Assembly: GCF_001984065.1 (NCBI RefSeq) | Contig: NZ_LYVP01000010.1 | Span: 1-64,000, forward strand | Direction of reading: 5' to 3' | Source: Pseudomonas sp. KK4 | GTDB lineage: Bacteria > Pseudomonadota > Gammaproteobacteria > Pseudomonadales > Pseudomonadaceae | Length of the DNA: 64,000 nt | Shown: piece after piece, positions 17,410 through 26,797 of the stretch | How positions within the stretch are numbered: position 1 is the first letter of the stretch | Layout of the letters: each line of letters starts with the position of its first letter | The notes under the pieces: model-generated | Told to the model about the DNA's origin: nothing | Seen by the model: the letters and a program-made list of their open reading frames with translations, nothing else | The model's database searches: none | Position numbers and translations under genes: made by a program

Positions 17410-18429
17410 ATGAAAGCCATTGCACACTTCAAATGCCTGCCTATTGAACATCCCGACGCCTTGGTGGAGATCGATATTCCCGAGCCAGTGCCGGGGCCGC
17501 GCGACTTGCTCGTAGAGGTAAAGGCCGTCTCGGTCAATCCTGTCGATACCAAGGTGCGGCAGGGCTACGTACCGCACGAGGACGAAAGCCAGCCGCGCAT
17601 CCTCGGTTGGGACGCTGCTGGCGTGGTCAAGTCGGTCGGCAGCGACGTGACGCTATTCAAGCCCGGTGACAGGGTCTGGTACGCCGGATCGCTGATCCGC
17701 CCGGGCAGCAACAGTGAGCTGCAACTGGTGGACGAGCGTATCGTCGGCTCAATGCCCCAGTCGCTGGATTTCAGCAAGGCTGCGGCATTGCCACTGACTT
17801 CCTTGACCGCTTGGGAATTACTGTTTGATCGCCTCGGTGTTGCACGCGATACCACCGACAGGGGCGAAACGCTGCTGATCATCGGCGCTGCAGGCGGGGT
17901 GGGTTCAATCCTGACTCAGCTGGCGCGTCAGCTAACCGGGTTGACGATCATTGGTACGGCTTCGCGCCCTGAAACCCAGACCTGGGTCACCGAGCTTGGT
18001 GCGCATCATGTCATCGACCATACCAAGCCACTCAGCGAGGAGCTCAAGCGCATCGGTATCGCACAAGTCAGCCATGTCGCTAGCCTGACCCAGACCGATC
18101 GGCACTACGAGCAAATCATCGAATCACTGAAGCCTCAGGGCAAGCTGGGCCTGATCGATGACCCGGCCACGCTGGACGCCGTACCGCTCAAGCGCAAGAG
18201 CCTGTCGTTGCACTGGGAGCTGATGTACACCCGCTCGCTTTACGAGACAGAGGACATGCAGGAGCAGCACAACATCCTCAACGAAGTTTCGCGGCGCATT
18301 GATGCGGGTGACTTGCGCACCACCGTTGGCGACAACTACGGGCGCATCACCGCAGAAAATCTTCGTCGTGCCCATGCTCTGCTGGAAAGCGGCAAGGCGA
18401 AGGGTAAGGTCGTGCTGGAAGGCTTCTAA
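17410..18429 (+). CDS. Zinc-type alcohol dehydrogenase-like (quinone oxidoreductase) protein
   Basis: The 339-residue MDR protein has the NPVDTKVRQGY segment, a GWDAAGVVKSVG motif and an NADPH-binding IGAAGGVGSILTQLARQL motif. It is of the ZADH family of quinone/alkenal reductases and lacks a full set of zinc ligands. The pattern LLIIGAAGGVGS is typical of YhdH/ZADH1-like enzymes. It probably uses NADPH to reduce alpha,beta-unsaturated carbonyls or quinones. It is directly downstream of the ABM gene (10 bases) in the xenA neighbourhood. Confidence 0.88.
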   Translation: MKAIAHFKCLPIEHPDALVEIDIPEPVPGPRDLLVEVKAVSVNPVDTKVRQGYVPHEDESQPRILGWDAAGVVKSVGSDVTLFKPGDRVWYAGSLIRPGSNSELQLVDERIVGSMPQSLDFSKAAALPLTSLTAWELLFDRLGVARDTTDRGETLLIIGAAGGVGSILTQLARQLTGLTIIGTASRPETQTWVTELGAHHVIDHTKPLSEELKRIGIAQVSHVASLTQTDRHYEQIIESLKPQGKLGLIDDPATLDAVPLKRKSLSLHWELMYTRSLYETEDMQEQHNILNEVSRRIDAGDLRTTVGDNYGRITAENLRRAHALLESGKAKGKVVLEGF

Positions 18430-18504
18430 GAGGGTGTAGACAAACCCGCCGCCCCATTCGTTTTAATGCGATTTGACCATGCCACACTACAAGGCTGATC
18501 GCGG

Positions 18505-18696
18505 ATGGGCTGGCTGGGGCAACGTCTTGGGCTGCGGGCCAAAATTCTGCTGTTATTGGCGGAGGGATTAACGCCCAAAGAGGTCAGCCATCAGTTCCAG
18601 GTCTCAGCGCCCGCAGCGCTTGCCAAACTCTTCAAGTGGAACAAGACGACTGAATCCATCATTAGCTCTGTAAACAAAAACAAAGCTGGGAATTAA
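18505..18696 (+). pseudogene. Fragment of an IS630-family transposase
   Basis: The open frame LGLRAKILLLLAEGLTPKEV, then SHQFQVS, matches the N-terminal helix-turn-helix of IS630-type transposases, which read (A/G)LRA(R/K)I(L)LL..EGL...EVA..L..S. The sequence then runs into unrelated A+T-rich codons and a stop. The DDE catalytic part is missing and no terminal inverted repeats were found, so this is a dead remnant. Confidence 0.55.
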
Positions 18697-18712
18697 CCGC
18701 TCATGACAATAG

Positions 18713-20020
18713 TTAGAGAAGCGGAATGCTATAGGTCACAAAAATACGATTCTGATCTACGTTACGAGATGCTTCGCTGTTGGACTTGCCGTTACGCCAG
18801 CCGAACCCGACGCCTTTTAGCGCTCCCGACTGAAGGACGTAGTCCAGGCTAATGTCTCTTTCCCATTCCTTTTGGTTGGCGCCTGACGTCGTTTTAATGT
18901 TATCGCCAGAGAGGTACATGACCGAGCCTTTTAGGCCAGGGACGCCCAGAGCGGCGAAGTCGTAAGCATACTGACCGAAAGCTGTGCGCTCGCCTGCGCG
19001 GGTGAAAGTTTGGATAAAGCGGTCTGTATACAGATACAGGCTTGCTCCACCGGCGCCCTTGTTTGGCAGGCTACCTTGACTGAGTTGAGTGAAGTTGCTG
19101 CCATCCGACACACTTTGGTACCCCGCAGTAATTGCGTGGCCACCCAGTGTGTAAATCAACGCGGCACTCCAGGTACGGTTATCGATTTCTCCATCACCGT
19201 TTTTGGTGTAGCCACTCATTCTGTAGCCTGACGTACCGGAGCTATTTGCACCTGACGAGTCAGTTTTGAAGTAGCGCAGGTCGGTTTTGAGGGACTGATT
19301 GTCCGAGATGGCAAGGGTGTGAATCAATCCCAAAAAATGCTGCGTATAGTAGTTATCGAGGCCGGCGTAGTAGTACTGAGCTGTCAGATCCTTGGTGACT
19401 TTCCAATCGCCCCCGGCGAAGTCAAACTGATTGCTTTCACGCGTACCACCAGTAACGGCCAGCCCCGTCTGATCGCTCGAGCCACGTCCTGTTGCATGTT
19501 CAATCCGACCTCCAGTCAAGGTCAGGCGATCGAGCTCGCTCGAGGTGATTTGAACGCCCTCGAAGGTTTGCGGAAGCACGCGCCCATCGTTGGCGACCAG
19601 AATGGGGAGTTTCGGAATCAAGGTGCCGTAGCGAAGTTCAGTTTTCGACATTTTGACTTTTCCGGTCAGCCCCAGCCTGCTCCACTCGTCGACGGCACGG
19701 TTGTCACTGTCAGAAGGCATCATGCTGCTGCCGACATGCCGTCCTTTGCCGCTGTCCAGGTTAACCCCCAGCAACCCCAGGCCATCGACACCAAAGCCAA
19801 CCATGCCGTCGGTATAGCCCGATTTGAAGTCCAGCATGAAACCCTGCGCCCATTCTTCGGTTTTAGAAGGGGCGGCAACGCCATCGCGGTTGTCGTTATT
19901 GAAGTAGAAGTTTCTCATTCCCAAGGTGGCATTGCTATCACTCAGGAAGTCAGCATGCGCCTGGACACTCAGGGTGATACTAAGAAACACCGAACTTGCA
20001 GTTATTGTTTTTCCACTCAT
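18713..20020 (-). CDS. OprD-family outer-membrane porin
   Basis: The 435-residue protein has a signal peptide of about 23 residues (ending SVQAHA) followed by DFLSDSNATLGMRNFYFNND, the typical OprD start. It continues with alternating polar/aromatic beta strands, the WAQGF segment and the final NRIFVTYSIPLL strand with a barrel-closing hydrophobic end. OprD/OpdK porins take up amino acids, aromatic acids or other small carboxylates across the outer membrane. The substrate cannot be read from the sequence. It faces the IS630 fragment and has no clear partner gene here. Confidence 0.9.
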   Translation of the reverse strand: MSGKTITASSVFLSITLSVQAHADFLSDSNATLGMRNFYFNNDNRDGVAAPSKTEEWAQGFMLDFKSGYTDGMVGFGVDGLGLLGVNLDSGKGRHVGSSMMPSDSDNRAVDEWSRLGLTGKVKMSKTELRYGTLIPKLPILVANDGRVLPQTFEGVQITSSELDRLTLTGGRIEHATGRGSSDQTGLAVTGGTRESNQFDFAGGDWKVTKDLTAQYYYAGLDNYYTQHFLGLIHTLAISDNQSLKTDLRYFKTDSSGANSSGTSGYRMSGYTKNGDGEIDNRTWSAALIYTLGGHAITAGYQSVSDGSNFTQLSQGSLPNKGAGGASLYLYTDRFIQTFTRAGERTAFGQYAYDFAALGVPGLKGSVMYLSGDNIKTTSGANQKEWERDISLDYVLQSGALKGVGFGWRNGKSNSEASRNVDQNRIFVTYSIPLL

Positions 20021-20534
20021 TTATATAGCGCTCCATTTGTTATTTTGAAGTAATAGAAGCAACGCAAAATTTTCCAGGTGCGCGTTTTTTTATTCTTAAT
20101 ATCCTGCTAAAGACGAGAAATCGACGATGCCTAGCCCCTCCTGCATCAAGCTAATATCGTTAATGCAAGTTCCAAAGTTACTCATCGCACCTGTTTCTGT
20201 TATGCAGCGCGATAGCGTTAGAGCCGATTGTGTGAGAAAGGCGCAGGGAGTGCCTTGCCTGGGGAAATGGAGTTCTGCGTTGGGGTCTGAAAATTTATCT
20301 TATCGTCTGAATTTCAGGACTGGGGCCGGACACAATTGTCGGTCGAGTATCTAAAGGCTCAGCGGGCTGACCTGACGACTGTCCTCAATAGCAACCCGCG
20401 GCGCGCCGATCACGACGCCCTAAGGCCCAGACTGCGGTGTAATCATCTGCGACAGGTACCGAGACGGACGACGAACATGGCGGTTCCCCGCAATGCCGCC
20501 TACGCTTGTTGGATGGTGCCCATGCTTTTGCTCA
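20021..20534. other. Gene-poor stretch with the first copy of a 147-bp repeat
   Basis: I see no credible gene in these 514 bases. The oprD promoter must lie in the left part. The 147-bp repeat occupies 20198-20344, and the start of the truncated OYE gene that follows has been lost. Confidence 0.5.
20198..20344. repeat. 147-bp dispersed repeat, copy A
   Basis: The stretch aligns without gaps to 34935-35081 in the same orientation, differing at roughly one base in eight or fewer. Shared blocks include GCAGCGCGATAGCGTTAGAG and GTGTGAGAAAGGCGCAGGGA. It contains two inverted repeats: GGCGC/GTGCC, which pairs as G-U where copy B pairs as G-C, and a weaker CTGAAAATT/AATTTCAG. It has no reading frame of note. 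The family is unknown to me. Confidence 0.8.
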
Positions 20535-20700
20535 GGCGATGTATCGGGTTGGAACGATCTGATTTATTTTGACCGTCCGCTCAGTGCCAATCCGGACCTG
20601 CCCGCCGCGTATTGCCAGCAACTGGCCCCTCACTCCGGTCGACCCGACCAGCATGTACGGCGCAACGGGCGAAGACTACACCATTACCCCACCTGTCGTT
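20535..20700 (+). pseudogene. C-terminal remnant of an Old Yellow Enzyme gene, frameshifted
   Basis: One frame reads SGWNDLIYFDRPLSANPDLPA to about 20606; the next frame then reads RIASNWPLTPVDPTSMYGA and TGEDYT to about 20700. Joined, they match the end of the OYE at 11750 (GDLIAFGRPFIANPDLPARI, then NPVDPTSMYGGT). The bases differ enough from that gene to be a separate paralogue. The first nine tenths of the gene are gone. Confidence 0.75.
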
Positions 20701-20773
20701 CTCAAGCGACCGATGCCGCAGCAACTCTGGAAACAGGGGCGCTGTTCACGTTCTCCCATTGAGGAAGATGAGT

Positions 20774-21757
20774 ATGTATCGGCCGAGCACGATTCCTTAT
20801 CAGCAGCATCGAGGGTTCAGCCGAACCTTCACTCAGGGTCATTTGAGCCTTGGATTGTTCTTTCCTTTGGAGGCCTTCGATGGGGACACTCCGAGCATGC
20901 TCAACCAGGTCGAATTGGCCAAACGAGCGGAGGCTCTGGGCTTCTGCGCACTCTGGTTTCGCGACGTGCCTCTTCGGGACCCTGGCTTCGGCGATGTTGG
21001 CCAACTGTTCGACCCTTGGGTTTACCTGGGCTACATGGCTGCTCATACGTCGGAGATAACGCTTGGCACCGCATCCATTGCCCTCCCTGTACACCATCCT
21101 CTGCACACGGCCAAGGCATCAGCCAGCGTTGATCAGTTGAGCGCAGGTCGCTTGATACTGGGGGTAGCTTCCGGCGATCGCCCAGTGGAGTTTTCGGCTT
21201 TTGGCGTCGATCCCGAAAGGCGCGGAGAAATCTTTCGGGAGCACTACGAGGTGATTCGCAGAGCCCACAGCACCAGCTTTGAGCCCATTCGCTGGAGCGG
21301 TGGAGAGATGCGGGGCGCAGACCTCATTCCGAAACCCACTACCCAAGTCATTCCAATGCTCGTGACTGGGAATAGTCGCCAGTCACTGGATTGGATCGCG
21401 CGCGAAAGCGTCGGATGGATCAACTATCCACGTATACCGAACATGCAGCGAATGATCGTGGAAGATTGGCGGCAGGAGGTCATGAAGCAATGTGGCCCCG
21501 TCTATAAGCCCTTCACTCAGTCGCTCTACATCGACCTTGATGAGAACCCGTCTACGCCGCCCACTCGCATTCATTTGGGGTTCAAACTTGGACGCTACCA
21601 TCTCCGGTTTTTGCTCGAGTCGCTTGAGGAAATCGGAGTGGACCACGTTATCCTGAATCTCAAATACGGAAAGCGCCCTGCTGAGCAAGTCATTGAGGAG
21701 CTGGGTACTCACATCGTTCCGCAATTCGGAGTACAGCCGCGTCCTGAAGCGAATTGA
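20774..21757 (+). CDS. Luciferase-like (LLM class) flavin oxidoreductase
   Basis: The 327-residue protein is a TIM-barrel luciferase-family flavoenzyme: LGLFFPLEAFDGD at the N terminus, AKRAEALGFCALWFRDVPL, TLGTASIALPVHHPLHTAK and the flavin-binding SAGRLILGVASGDRPVEFSAF. It is of the group described as luciferase-type oxidoreductases of the BA3436 type. It likely uses FMN or F420-like reduced flavin, but the substrate is unknown. The ATG at 20774 has GAGGAAG 6 bases upstream; an ATG at 20768 is too close to it. The pseudogene in front suggests that it was once the partner of an OYE. Confidence 0.87.
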   Translation: MYRPSTIPYQQHRGFSRTFTQGHLSLGLFFPLEAFDGDTPSMLNQVELAKRAEALGFCALWFRDVPLRDPGFGDVGQLFDPWVYLGYMAAHTSEITLGTASIALPVHHPLHTAKASASVDQLSAGRLILGVASGDRPVEFSAFGVDPERRGEIFREHYEVIRRAHSTSFEPIRWSGGEMRGADLIPKPTTQVIPMLVTGNSRQSLDWIARESVGWINYPRIPNMQRMIVEDWRQEVMKQCGPVYKPFTQSLYIDLDENPSTPPTRIHLGFKLGRYHLRFLLESLEEIGVDHVILNLKYGKRPAEQVIEELGTHIVPQFGVQPRPEAN

Positions 21758-21836
21758 TACGCCGGTTGGTTTGCTGCGTTACAACAGACGGGCCTCACGG
21801 CCGTGCTGTTACTGGAGTGCGCCGCTCTAATGATGC

Positions 21837-22190
21837 TCACTGAGCATCCCGCGCTTCTTGGTTTGGCGGATCAATGCGCTCGATGTTCCCTAGTACCAAC
21901 GCTCGTCCGGCAAACAGGCCGCCCGATGTTTCCAAGGCAAAACGTTCGGCATCACGTTTGCGCACTTCGTCGATCACCGCGTCGGCTTCGCGCTCCGACG
22001 CCCCCAGAGTCACCACCGCCTGACGGCCGAACAGCAGGGCCGACTCAAAGGTTTCCCGCACGATATAGTCGGCGTCGTGTTTGACCAGTTCCAGCGCATG
22101 TTCGCGGTCAAAAGCGCGCACCAGCAATTTCACTTGCGGGCAGTAGTGCCGCGTACTTTCGACAATGCGTGTCGCGGTTTTTTTTACCGT
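21837..22190 (-). pseudogene. C-terminal fragment of a Kef-type potassium/proton antiporter
   Basis: The frame KKTATRIVESTRHYCPQVKL, LVRAFDREHALELVKHDADY and ALLFGRQAVVTLGASEREAD matches the RCK/TrkA-N and following C-terminal segment of KefB/KefC-like proteins. The membrane part and most of the NAD-binding domain are missing. The frame continues upstream to 22268 into unrelated sequence, which marks the breakpoint near 22190. Kef genes are frequent members of the stress islands that carry clpG and psiE, but this piece is 15 kb from clpG. Confidence 0.7.
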
Positions 22191-22698
22191 CCACACAAAC
22201 AATGATGGCGCGGGCGTAGCACAAGATCCTGAGCGTTCACCAGGAACTCTCCAGGGTAAGAGTGGCACCTGAAGTGTAGTTCAGGACACCGGCATCGTTT
22301 GAAAGGGTGACCAAAGATTCAGCAGCTTCTGCCGGTCCATACCGTAAAGGGCGTCCTAACAATCCTTTCATTTATACCGAGCGCGCAGGCATGGCTTGAA
22401 TCTTGGGCAATGCACTTTGCCCACGATAGTCAGCTTAAATACAAGTGTTTTAAGGGGTCGCCAACCAATCCATCTGATATGGTAAATTTTCGATCACCTG
22501 AGCCTTTTTCGTCAACCAACAGTCTATAAAGCGCATGCCCGATGCTCTTTCAAATAACAAAAAGCAGCCGACTAGTTTTGGCTCTTGGGCACGGTGACGC
22601 GTTCAAGAATTTAGACCACCCCAGGATCAACAATAGAACCCTATTTATCAGAAATAAATGGGACAAATAGCTATTCACTTGATTTGGAGATAACCACT
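22191..22698. other. Gene-poor stretch
   Basis: No credible gene, repeat or RNA was seen in these 508 bases. The right end must hold the promoter of the gene at 22699. Confidence 0.4.
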
Positions 22699-23442
22699 GT
22701 GCGAAAGCTTGGCTTGGGCTTCCTGGTAACTGGCGTTTTTGGGCAACTATCAGCACTGCTATGGACCTACACGTCCACTGGACCAATTTGTCAAAATAAC
22801 GCCGACAATTCATACCTCCAACAAAAAGTGACAACGTTCGAAAAACTACTCGATGACACCGCTAATAAAGTTGTGACAGAGCTCAGTACAAAACATTCCG
22901 GCGGACTCGTGCCCTTTGAGAAAAACAGATCCAACATACCAGATTCAACCGAGGCTGACGCCGTACAGTTTCTGGTCGAAAAGCCGGACGAAACACCAGA
23001 ACTTACGCTGCCTTCATTGCCCACACAGGCACACAAATGGACAATTATTCTGAGCAGTCTGATTGCTTTTACCGGCCTGCTCTTGGCAGTCTTCGCCCGC
23101 AAAAAAACCATTGATCCGCAATGGCACGTCTTTCGCACCGTGCCAGGCTCGCTAATCACGCAGGAACGCCCGTGTTTGACGTGCGGCGGCTTCATTTCCC
23201 ACGCTGCAAAAGCCGCTTCAGCCACGCCTTCATCCGGCCTGTGGGTTATCGAAATTGCGTTGAACACACCCAGCCGTCATCGCACCACAAAAGCCATTAA
23301 GCAGCTGGAGTTACCGGTAGCGCGTAAAGAAAACAACTTTGTCGTCATCGGCCCGTATAAACAAAAGCAGGACGCGGCTCGAGTCGTGAAAGAGTTGAGT
23401 GAAAGTCATGGCGTTAGAGGATGGGTGATGGCGGGAATTTGA
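22699..23442 (+). CDS. Predicted membrane protein with a C-terminal SPOR-like domain
   Basis: The 247-residue protein starts with a hydrophobic segment (LGLGFLVTGVFGQLSALLW), has a mostly polar region of about 85 residues, a second hydrophobic segment (IILSSLIAFTGLLLAVFA, near residue 120) and a C-terminal part of about 70 residues. This last part (LWVIEIALNTPSRHRTTKAI and NFVVIGPYKQKQDAARVVKE) follows the beta-alpha-beta-beta-alpha-beta pattern of SPOR domains, which bind denuded peptidoglycan. The GTG at 22699 is chosen because TTGGAGA lies 8 bases upstream. Family and function are unknown. A small acidic-protein gene follows 70 bases later. Confidence 0.6.
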   Translation: MRKLGLGFLVTGVFGQLSALLWTYTSTGPICQNNADNSYLQQKVTTFEKLLDDTANKVVTELSTKHSGGLVPFEKNRSNIPDSTEADAVQFLVEKPDETPELTLPSLPTQAHKWTIILSSLIAFTGLLLAVFARKKTIDPQWHVFRTVPGSLITQERPCLTCGGFISHAAKAASATPSSGLWVIEIALNTPSRHRTTKAIKQLELPVARKENNFVVIGPYKQKQDAARVVKELSESHGVRGWVMAGI

Positions 23443-23512
23443 CATAGTCCGATTTAGCGCTGGGCCGACTTCGAACAACCAGCTACTTATTTTATGCCAC
23501 AAGAGAGCATTC

Positions 23513-23803
23513 ATGATCGCAAAAGAACTTAGAGCCGAACTCGCCCTAAATAAATTCCTGGACGCCAACTTATGGATCCAACTTGAACTCAGCGAACTGA
23601 ACTACAGCCTCGCTGAAAACTGCGGGCTCTCGCCAGAAGAATATCGACTTAAATTTCTGCAAGAAGCATTTGAAGCAGAAGCGGACGCTCACGATTGCGA
23701 TTACTGGGACTTCATTCTGCAATGGACAGCCGAAACCGAGGAAGAACTTGAGTTGATGCGGGAAGAACGCATGAAAGAGATTTATGACCTTCTGGACAAT
23801 TAG
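23513..23803 (+). CDS. Small acidic hypothetical protein (96 aa)
   Basis: The 96-residue protein is helical and strongly acidic (for example EAFEAEADAHDCDYWDFILQ and TAETEEELELMREE). No family is recognised. Its size and negative charge are like those of immunity or anti-toxin proteins, but no toxin is seen beside it, so this is only a thought. CAAGAGAG lies just upstream of the ATG at 23513. It may be co-transcribed with the membrane protein in front. Confidence 0.55.
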   Translation: MIAKELRAELALNKFLDANLWIQLELSELNYSLAENCGLSPEEYRLKFLQEAFEAEADAHDCDYWDFILQWTAETEEELELMREERMKEIYDLLDN

Positions 23804-23906
23804 CAACCCTTACAACTTTCGTACTCTTTACAAGCCGCCAGTTTCAAAATGACAGACCAACTTCATCGACGGGAGTATTGCCCAATACCTCCGCCCTCCT
23901 CTCGGT

Positions 23907-24761
23907 TCAAACCGCCGCATAACAATCCACTACACGCCGGTACTGGCTGGGAGAAGCGCCGATGTGCTGACGGAAAAACCGTGTGAAATGACCTTGCTCG
24001 GAGAACCCGAGATTCTCCGACAACAGGCCCAACGTTCCACTGCGCTCACGTTCCAGCCAGGCAAAAGCCCGGCGCATGCGCGCGTCGTTAAGCAAAAGGG
24101 TCGGCGTCATGCCGGTATCTTTCTTGAACAGCGCAAAGAAGTGTGCCCGAGACAGACCACAGGCCCGCGCGGCGTTGTCGATCGGGTTCGGATCATCGAG
24201 GTGCTCAAGCAACCAGGCCGTGCCACGGCGCACGCGCGCATCCCGGAACTCACCTGTGTTGGGCGCACCCAGTAGAGACAAATGCCGCCAGCTGGAAAAC
24301 GCCTCGATCAGTTCGATCAGGAAGTCGAACAGCATGAACTCCAAGCGCTCTTTCGGCACGATCCCACAACCATGCGCTTCGGCGACCAGGATGTCGGCCA
24401 GGGTGCGATTTCGACTCGACAGCTCGATGCATGACTGGGCGAAAAAGTCCGGCCGACCGCTGAGCGCCAGCGACTGCTGGGCGGTGGCCAGCCAGGCGGG
24501 CTCGATGTAAAGCGCCAGGATAAGGGTGGCACTGGCACCCGGCTGCGGATCATAGAAATGCGGCTCCCAGGCGTTGACCAGCACCGCAGTGCGATCACTG
24601 AGCGGAACCCGCCGACCGTTAACGTTGAAGTAAGTGTCCTCGCCGGACACTTTGACCAGCACATGGCATTCGGAATGGGTATGGGTGACCAGCGAATGAT
24701 CCATATTCAGCAAGGCGACCCGGCCAAACCTGCCGTGGAAAACCCGTTGGGCAATCGACAT
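23907..24761 (-). CDS. AraC-family transcriptional regulator
   Basis: The 284-residue protein has an N-terminal cupin-like sensor region (HTHSECHVLVKVSGEDTYF) and a C-terminal double helix-turn-helix (about residues 180-280: AARACGLSRAHFFALFKKDT, then LGFSEQGHFTRFFRQHIGAS). ATG at 24761 is favoured because GGAGG is 6 bases upstream; a longer frame to 24815 exists. It precedes the xdhC and molybdenum hydroxylase genes and may control them. The inducer is probably a small organic compound. Confidence 0.88.
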   Translation of the reverse strand: MSIAQRVFHGRFGRVALLNMDHSLVTHTHSECHVLVKVSGEDTYFNVNGRRVPLSDRTAVLVNAWEPHFYDPQPGASATLILALYIEPAWLATAQQSLALSGRPDFFAQSCIELSSRNRTLADILVAEAHGCGIVPKERLEFMLFDFLIELIEAFSSWRHLSLLGAPNTGEFRDARVRRGTAWLLEHLDDPNPIDNAARACGLSRAHFFALFKKDTGMTPTLLLNDARMRRAFAWLERERSGTLGLLSENLGFSEQGHFTRFFRQHIGASPSQYRRVVDCYAAV

Positions 24762-24949
24762 CAGATTCCTCCGCTCGCTTGAAGCGATATTGTTATCGGC
24801 CTCAATGCCTATCATCGGGGCGTTTATCTATTACTCAAGCCCGTCGATCGGTCCATGGTTCAGCAACACTTGGCTGACCACTATCGCGCGCGACTGACCG
24901 AGCGTCTACCTCGACTTTCGCAGCCCCCACGTTCGTCGGAAAAAACGCC

Positions 24950-25921
24950 TTACAAGGCATGGCGTTCTTTGCCGTGATAAACGCGCAGGATATCGGCGAC
25001 CACCGCCAGAGCGATTTCCGCCGGGGCCTTGCTGCCCAGATCGAGGCCGATGGGCATGTGTAAACGGGCGATCTGTTCATCCGTCAGACCACCGATGCGC
25101 TTCAGCCGCTCGGCGCGTTTGGCCGAGGTTGCCTGAGAGCCCATGGCGCCGATGTAAAACGCCGGGGTGTGGACCGCTTCCATCAGCGCCAGATCATCGA
25201 TTCGCGGATCGTGAGTCAACGCCACCACCGCGGTCGCTGCGTGGCAGCCTCCGGCGGCAATGAACATCGAAGGCAGCACACGTTGCATCTCCACGCCTTC
25301 GAGATGTACATGCTGCATCTCTTCCCGGGGGTCGCAGGCGATGACTTCACAGCCGATGGCGCGGGCAAAACTGGCGCAGACTTCCGCGACCGGCGACAGC
25401 CCGGCCAGAATCAGTCGCAACGCAGGGCCAACACTGATGCGCACCGTCTCGTCGACGACTTGCACCCGCTCGCTGCCGTGTCCGGTGTCCGGGTCCAGGC
25501 GCAAGGCACCACTGCTCAGTTCGACGTGACGCAGCAGACGACGCTGACCCAGCAACGCCGCTTGCAGACTCTCCAGGTGTGCGATCCATTCAAGGCTGGC
25601 AGCGCGGTGTTCGACCAGCACTATCAGCACGCCACCACAGGGCAACCTCAGGCGGTGGCGTTGCTGGACGCTGTCGCCATAACTGACGATCTGTGCCGGT
25701 TCGCGTAATTCACCGCGCGCCAGACTTTCGAGAAACTCCTCTTCGACGCAGCCACCCGACAGCGAGCCGACGTGTTCGCCCGAGCCGTTGGTCACCAGCA
25801 TCGCACCCGGCGCACGCGGCGCCGAGCCATAGGTGGAGAGCACCGTGCACAGCCACTGTGCCTGCCCAGCGCGAGCCCATTGCAGTGCCTGGTCGATCAC
25901 CTGAACATCGAGATGATGCAT
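24950..25921 (-). CDS. XdhC-family molybdenum-cofactor insertion protein
   Basis: The 323-residue protein has the XdhC/CoxI N-terminal domain (LCTVLSTYGSAPRAPGAMLV, SLSGGCVEEEFLESL) and a C-terminal Rossmann domain ending VVALTHDPRIDDLALMEA and FYIGAMGSQATSAKRAERL. XdhC binds molybdenum cofactor, helps its sulfuration and delivers it to xanthine-dehydrogenase-family enzymes. The molybdenum hydroxylase operon at 28,244-34,916 is the evident client. It is divergent from the hydrolase at 26012, with 90 bases between. Confidence 0.9.
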   Translation of the reverse strand: MHHLDVQVIDQALQWARAGQAQWLCTVLSTYGSAPRAPGAMLVTNGSGEHVGSLSGGCVEEEFLESLARGELREPAQIVSYGDSVQQRHRLRLPCGGVLIVLVEHRAASLEWIAHLESLQAALLGQRRLLRHVELSSGALRLDPDTGHGSERVQVVDETVRISVGPALRLILAGLSPVAEVCASFARAIGCEVIACDPREEMQHVHLEGVEMQRVLPSMFIAAGGCHAATAVVALTHDPRIDDLALMEAVHTPAFYIGAMGSQATSAKRAERLKRIGGLTDEQIARLHMPIGLDLGSKAPAEIALAVVADILRVYHGKERHAL

Positions 25922-26011
25922 GTTTTCTGTACCTCAAGCAAAGCGTGGTGCTGCATGCAGGGTTACGTTTACGGTAACCTGCGAGCAACCTTGTTCAATC
26001 GTTGATTCAAC

Positions 26012-26797
26012 ATGTCGCCACAACAATTTTTGCAACTTGGGCCGCTGCGCCTGGAATATCGCCAAATCCCTGCGGCTGACCCATCGCGACCGACGCTTGT
26101 GCTGCTGCACGAAGGCCTCGGAAGCGCCGATCAATGGAAAGACTTCCCCCAGCGCCTGGCCCAGGCCAGCGGTTACGGTGTAGTCACTTACAGCCGTCAG
26201 GGTTATGGGCAATCGAGCCCGGTGCCCCTGCCGCGTCCGCTGAACTACCTGAGCAGCGACGGCCCTCGTGAACTGCGGCAACTGCTCGATGCCTTGCAAC
26301 TGCCGCAAGTGGTCTTGCTCGGTCACAGTGACGGCGCATCCATCGTCCTGGCCTATGCCGCCGCCAACGATCCGCGCGTGTTGGGCAGCATTGCATTGGC
26401 GCCTCACGTGATTGTCGAGACCGAAAGCCTCGATGGCATTCGCCATACCACTGAGGCTTGGCATCAGGGCGAATTGCGCGAACGCCTGGCGCGCCACCAT
26501 GGGAGCAATGTCGACGGTGCTTTTCACGGCTGGAGCGACAGTTGGTTGCACCCGGACTTTTCCCTGGACGATCTCGAAACGCAGTTGGCTTATATCGAAA
26601 AACCGCTGCTGGTCATCCAGGGTCGCGAAGACCACTACGCGACGCCCGAGCAACTGGCAGTCATCCAGCGACAGGTGCCTGGACCGTGCCGCTGTGCGTT
26701 GCTGGATAACTGTCGGCACTTTCCCCAGACTGAAGCGCCCGAGCAGACCTTGCAGCTGATCTGCGAATTCCTGGAGCACCTCCCCGCGTTTATTTGA
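26012..26797 (+). CDS. Alpha/beta hydrolase
   Basis: The 261-residue protein is a standard alpha/beta hydrolase with nucleophile elbow GHSDGAS, oxyanion segment LLHEGLGS, acid in QGREDHYA and catalytic His in NCRHFPQ. It is related to MhpC-like and esterase-type enzymes that open rings or hydrolyse esters in catabolic pathways. It is on the opposite strand to the molybdenum hydroxylase operon and ends with an 8-base overlap with the convergent transporter. It may serve the same pathway, but the substrate is not known. Confidence 0.88.
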   Translation: MSPQQFLQLGPLRLEYRQIPAADPSRPTLVLLHEGLGSADQWKDFPQRLAQASGYGVVTYSRQGYGQSSPVPLPRPLNYLSSDGPRELRQLLDALQLPQVVLLGHSDGASIVLAYAAANDPRVLGSIALAPHVIVETESLDGIRHTTEAWHQGELRERLARHHGSNVDGAFHGWSDSWLHPDFSLDDLETQLAYIEKPLLVIQGREDHYATPEQLAVIQRQVPGPCRCALLDNCRHFPQTEAPEQTLQLICEFLEHLPAFI

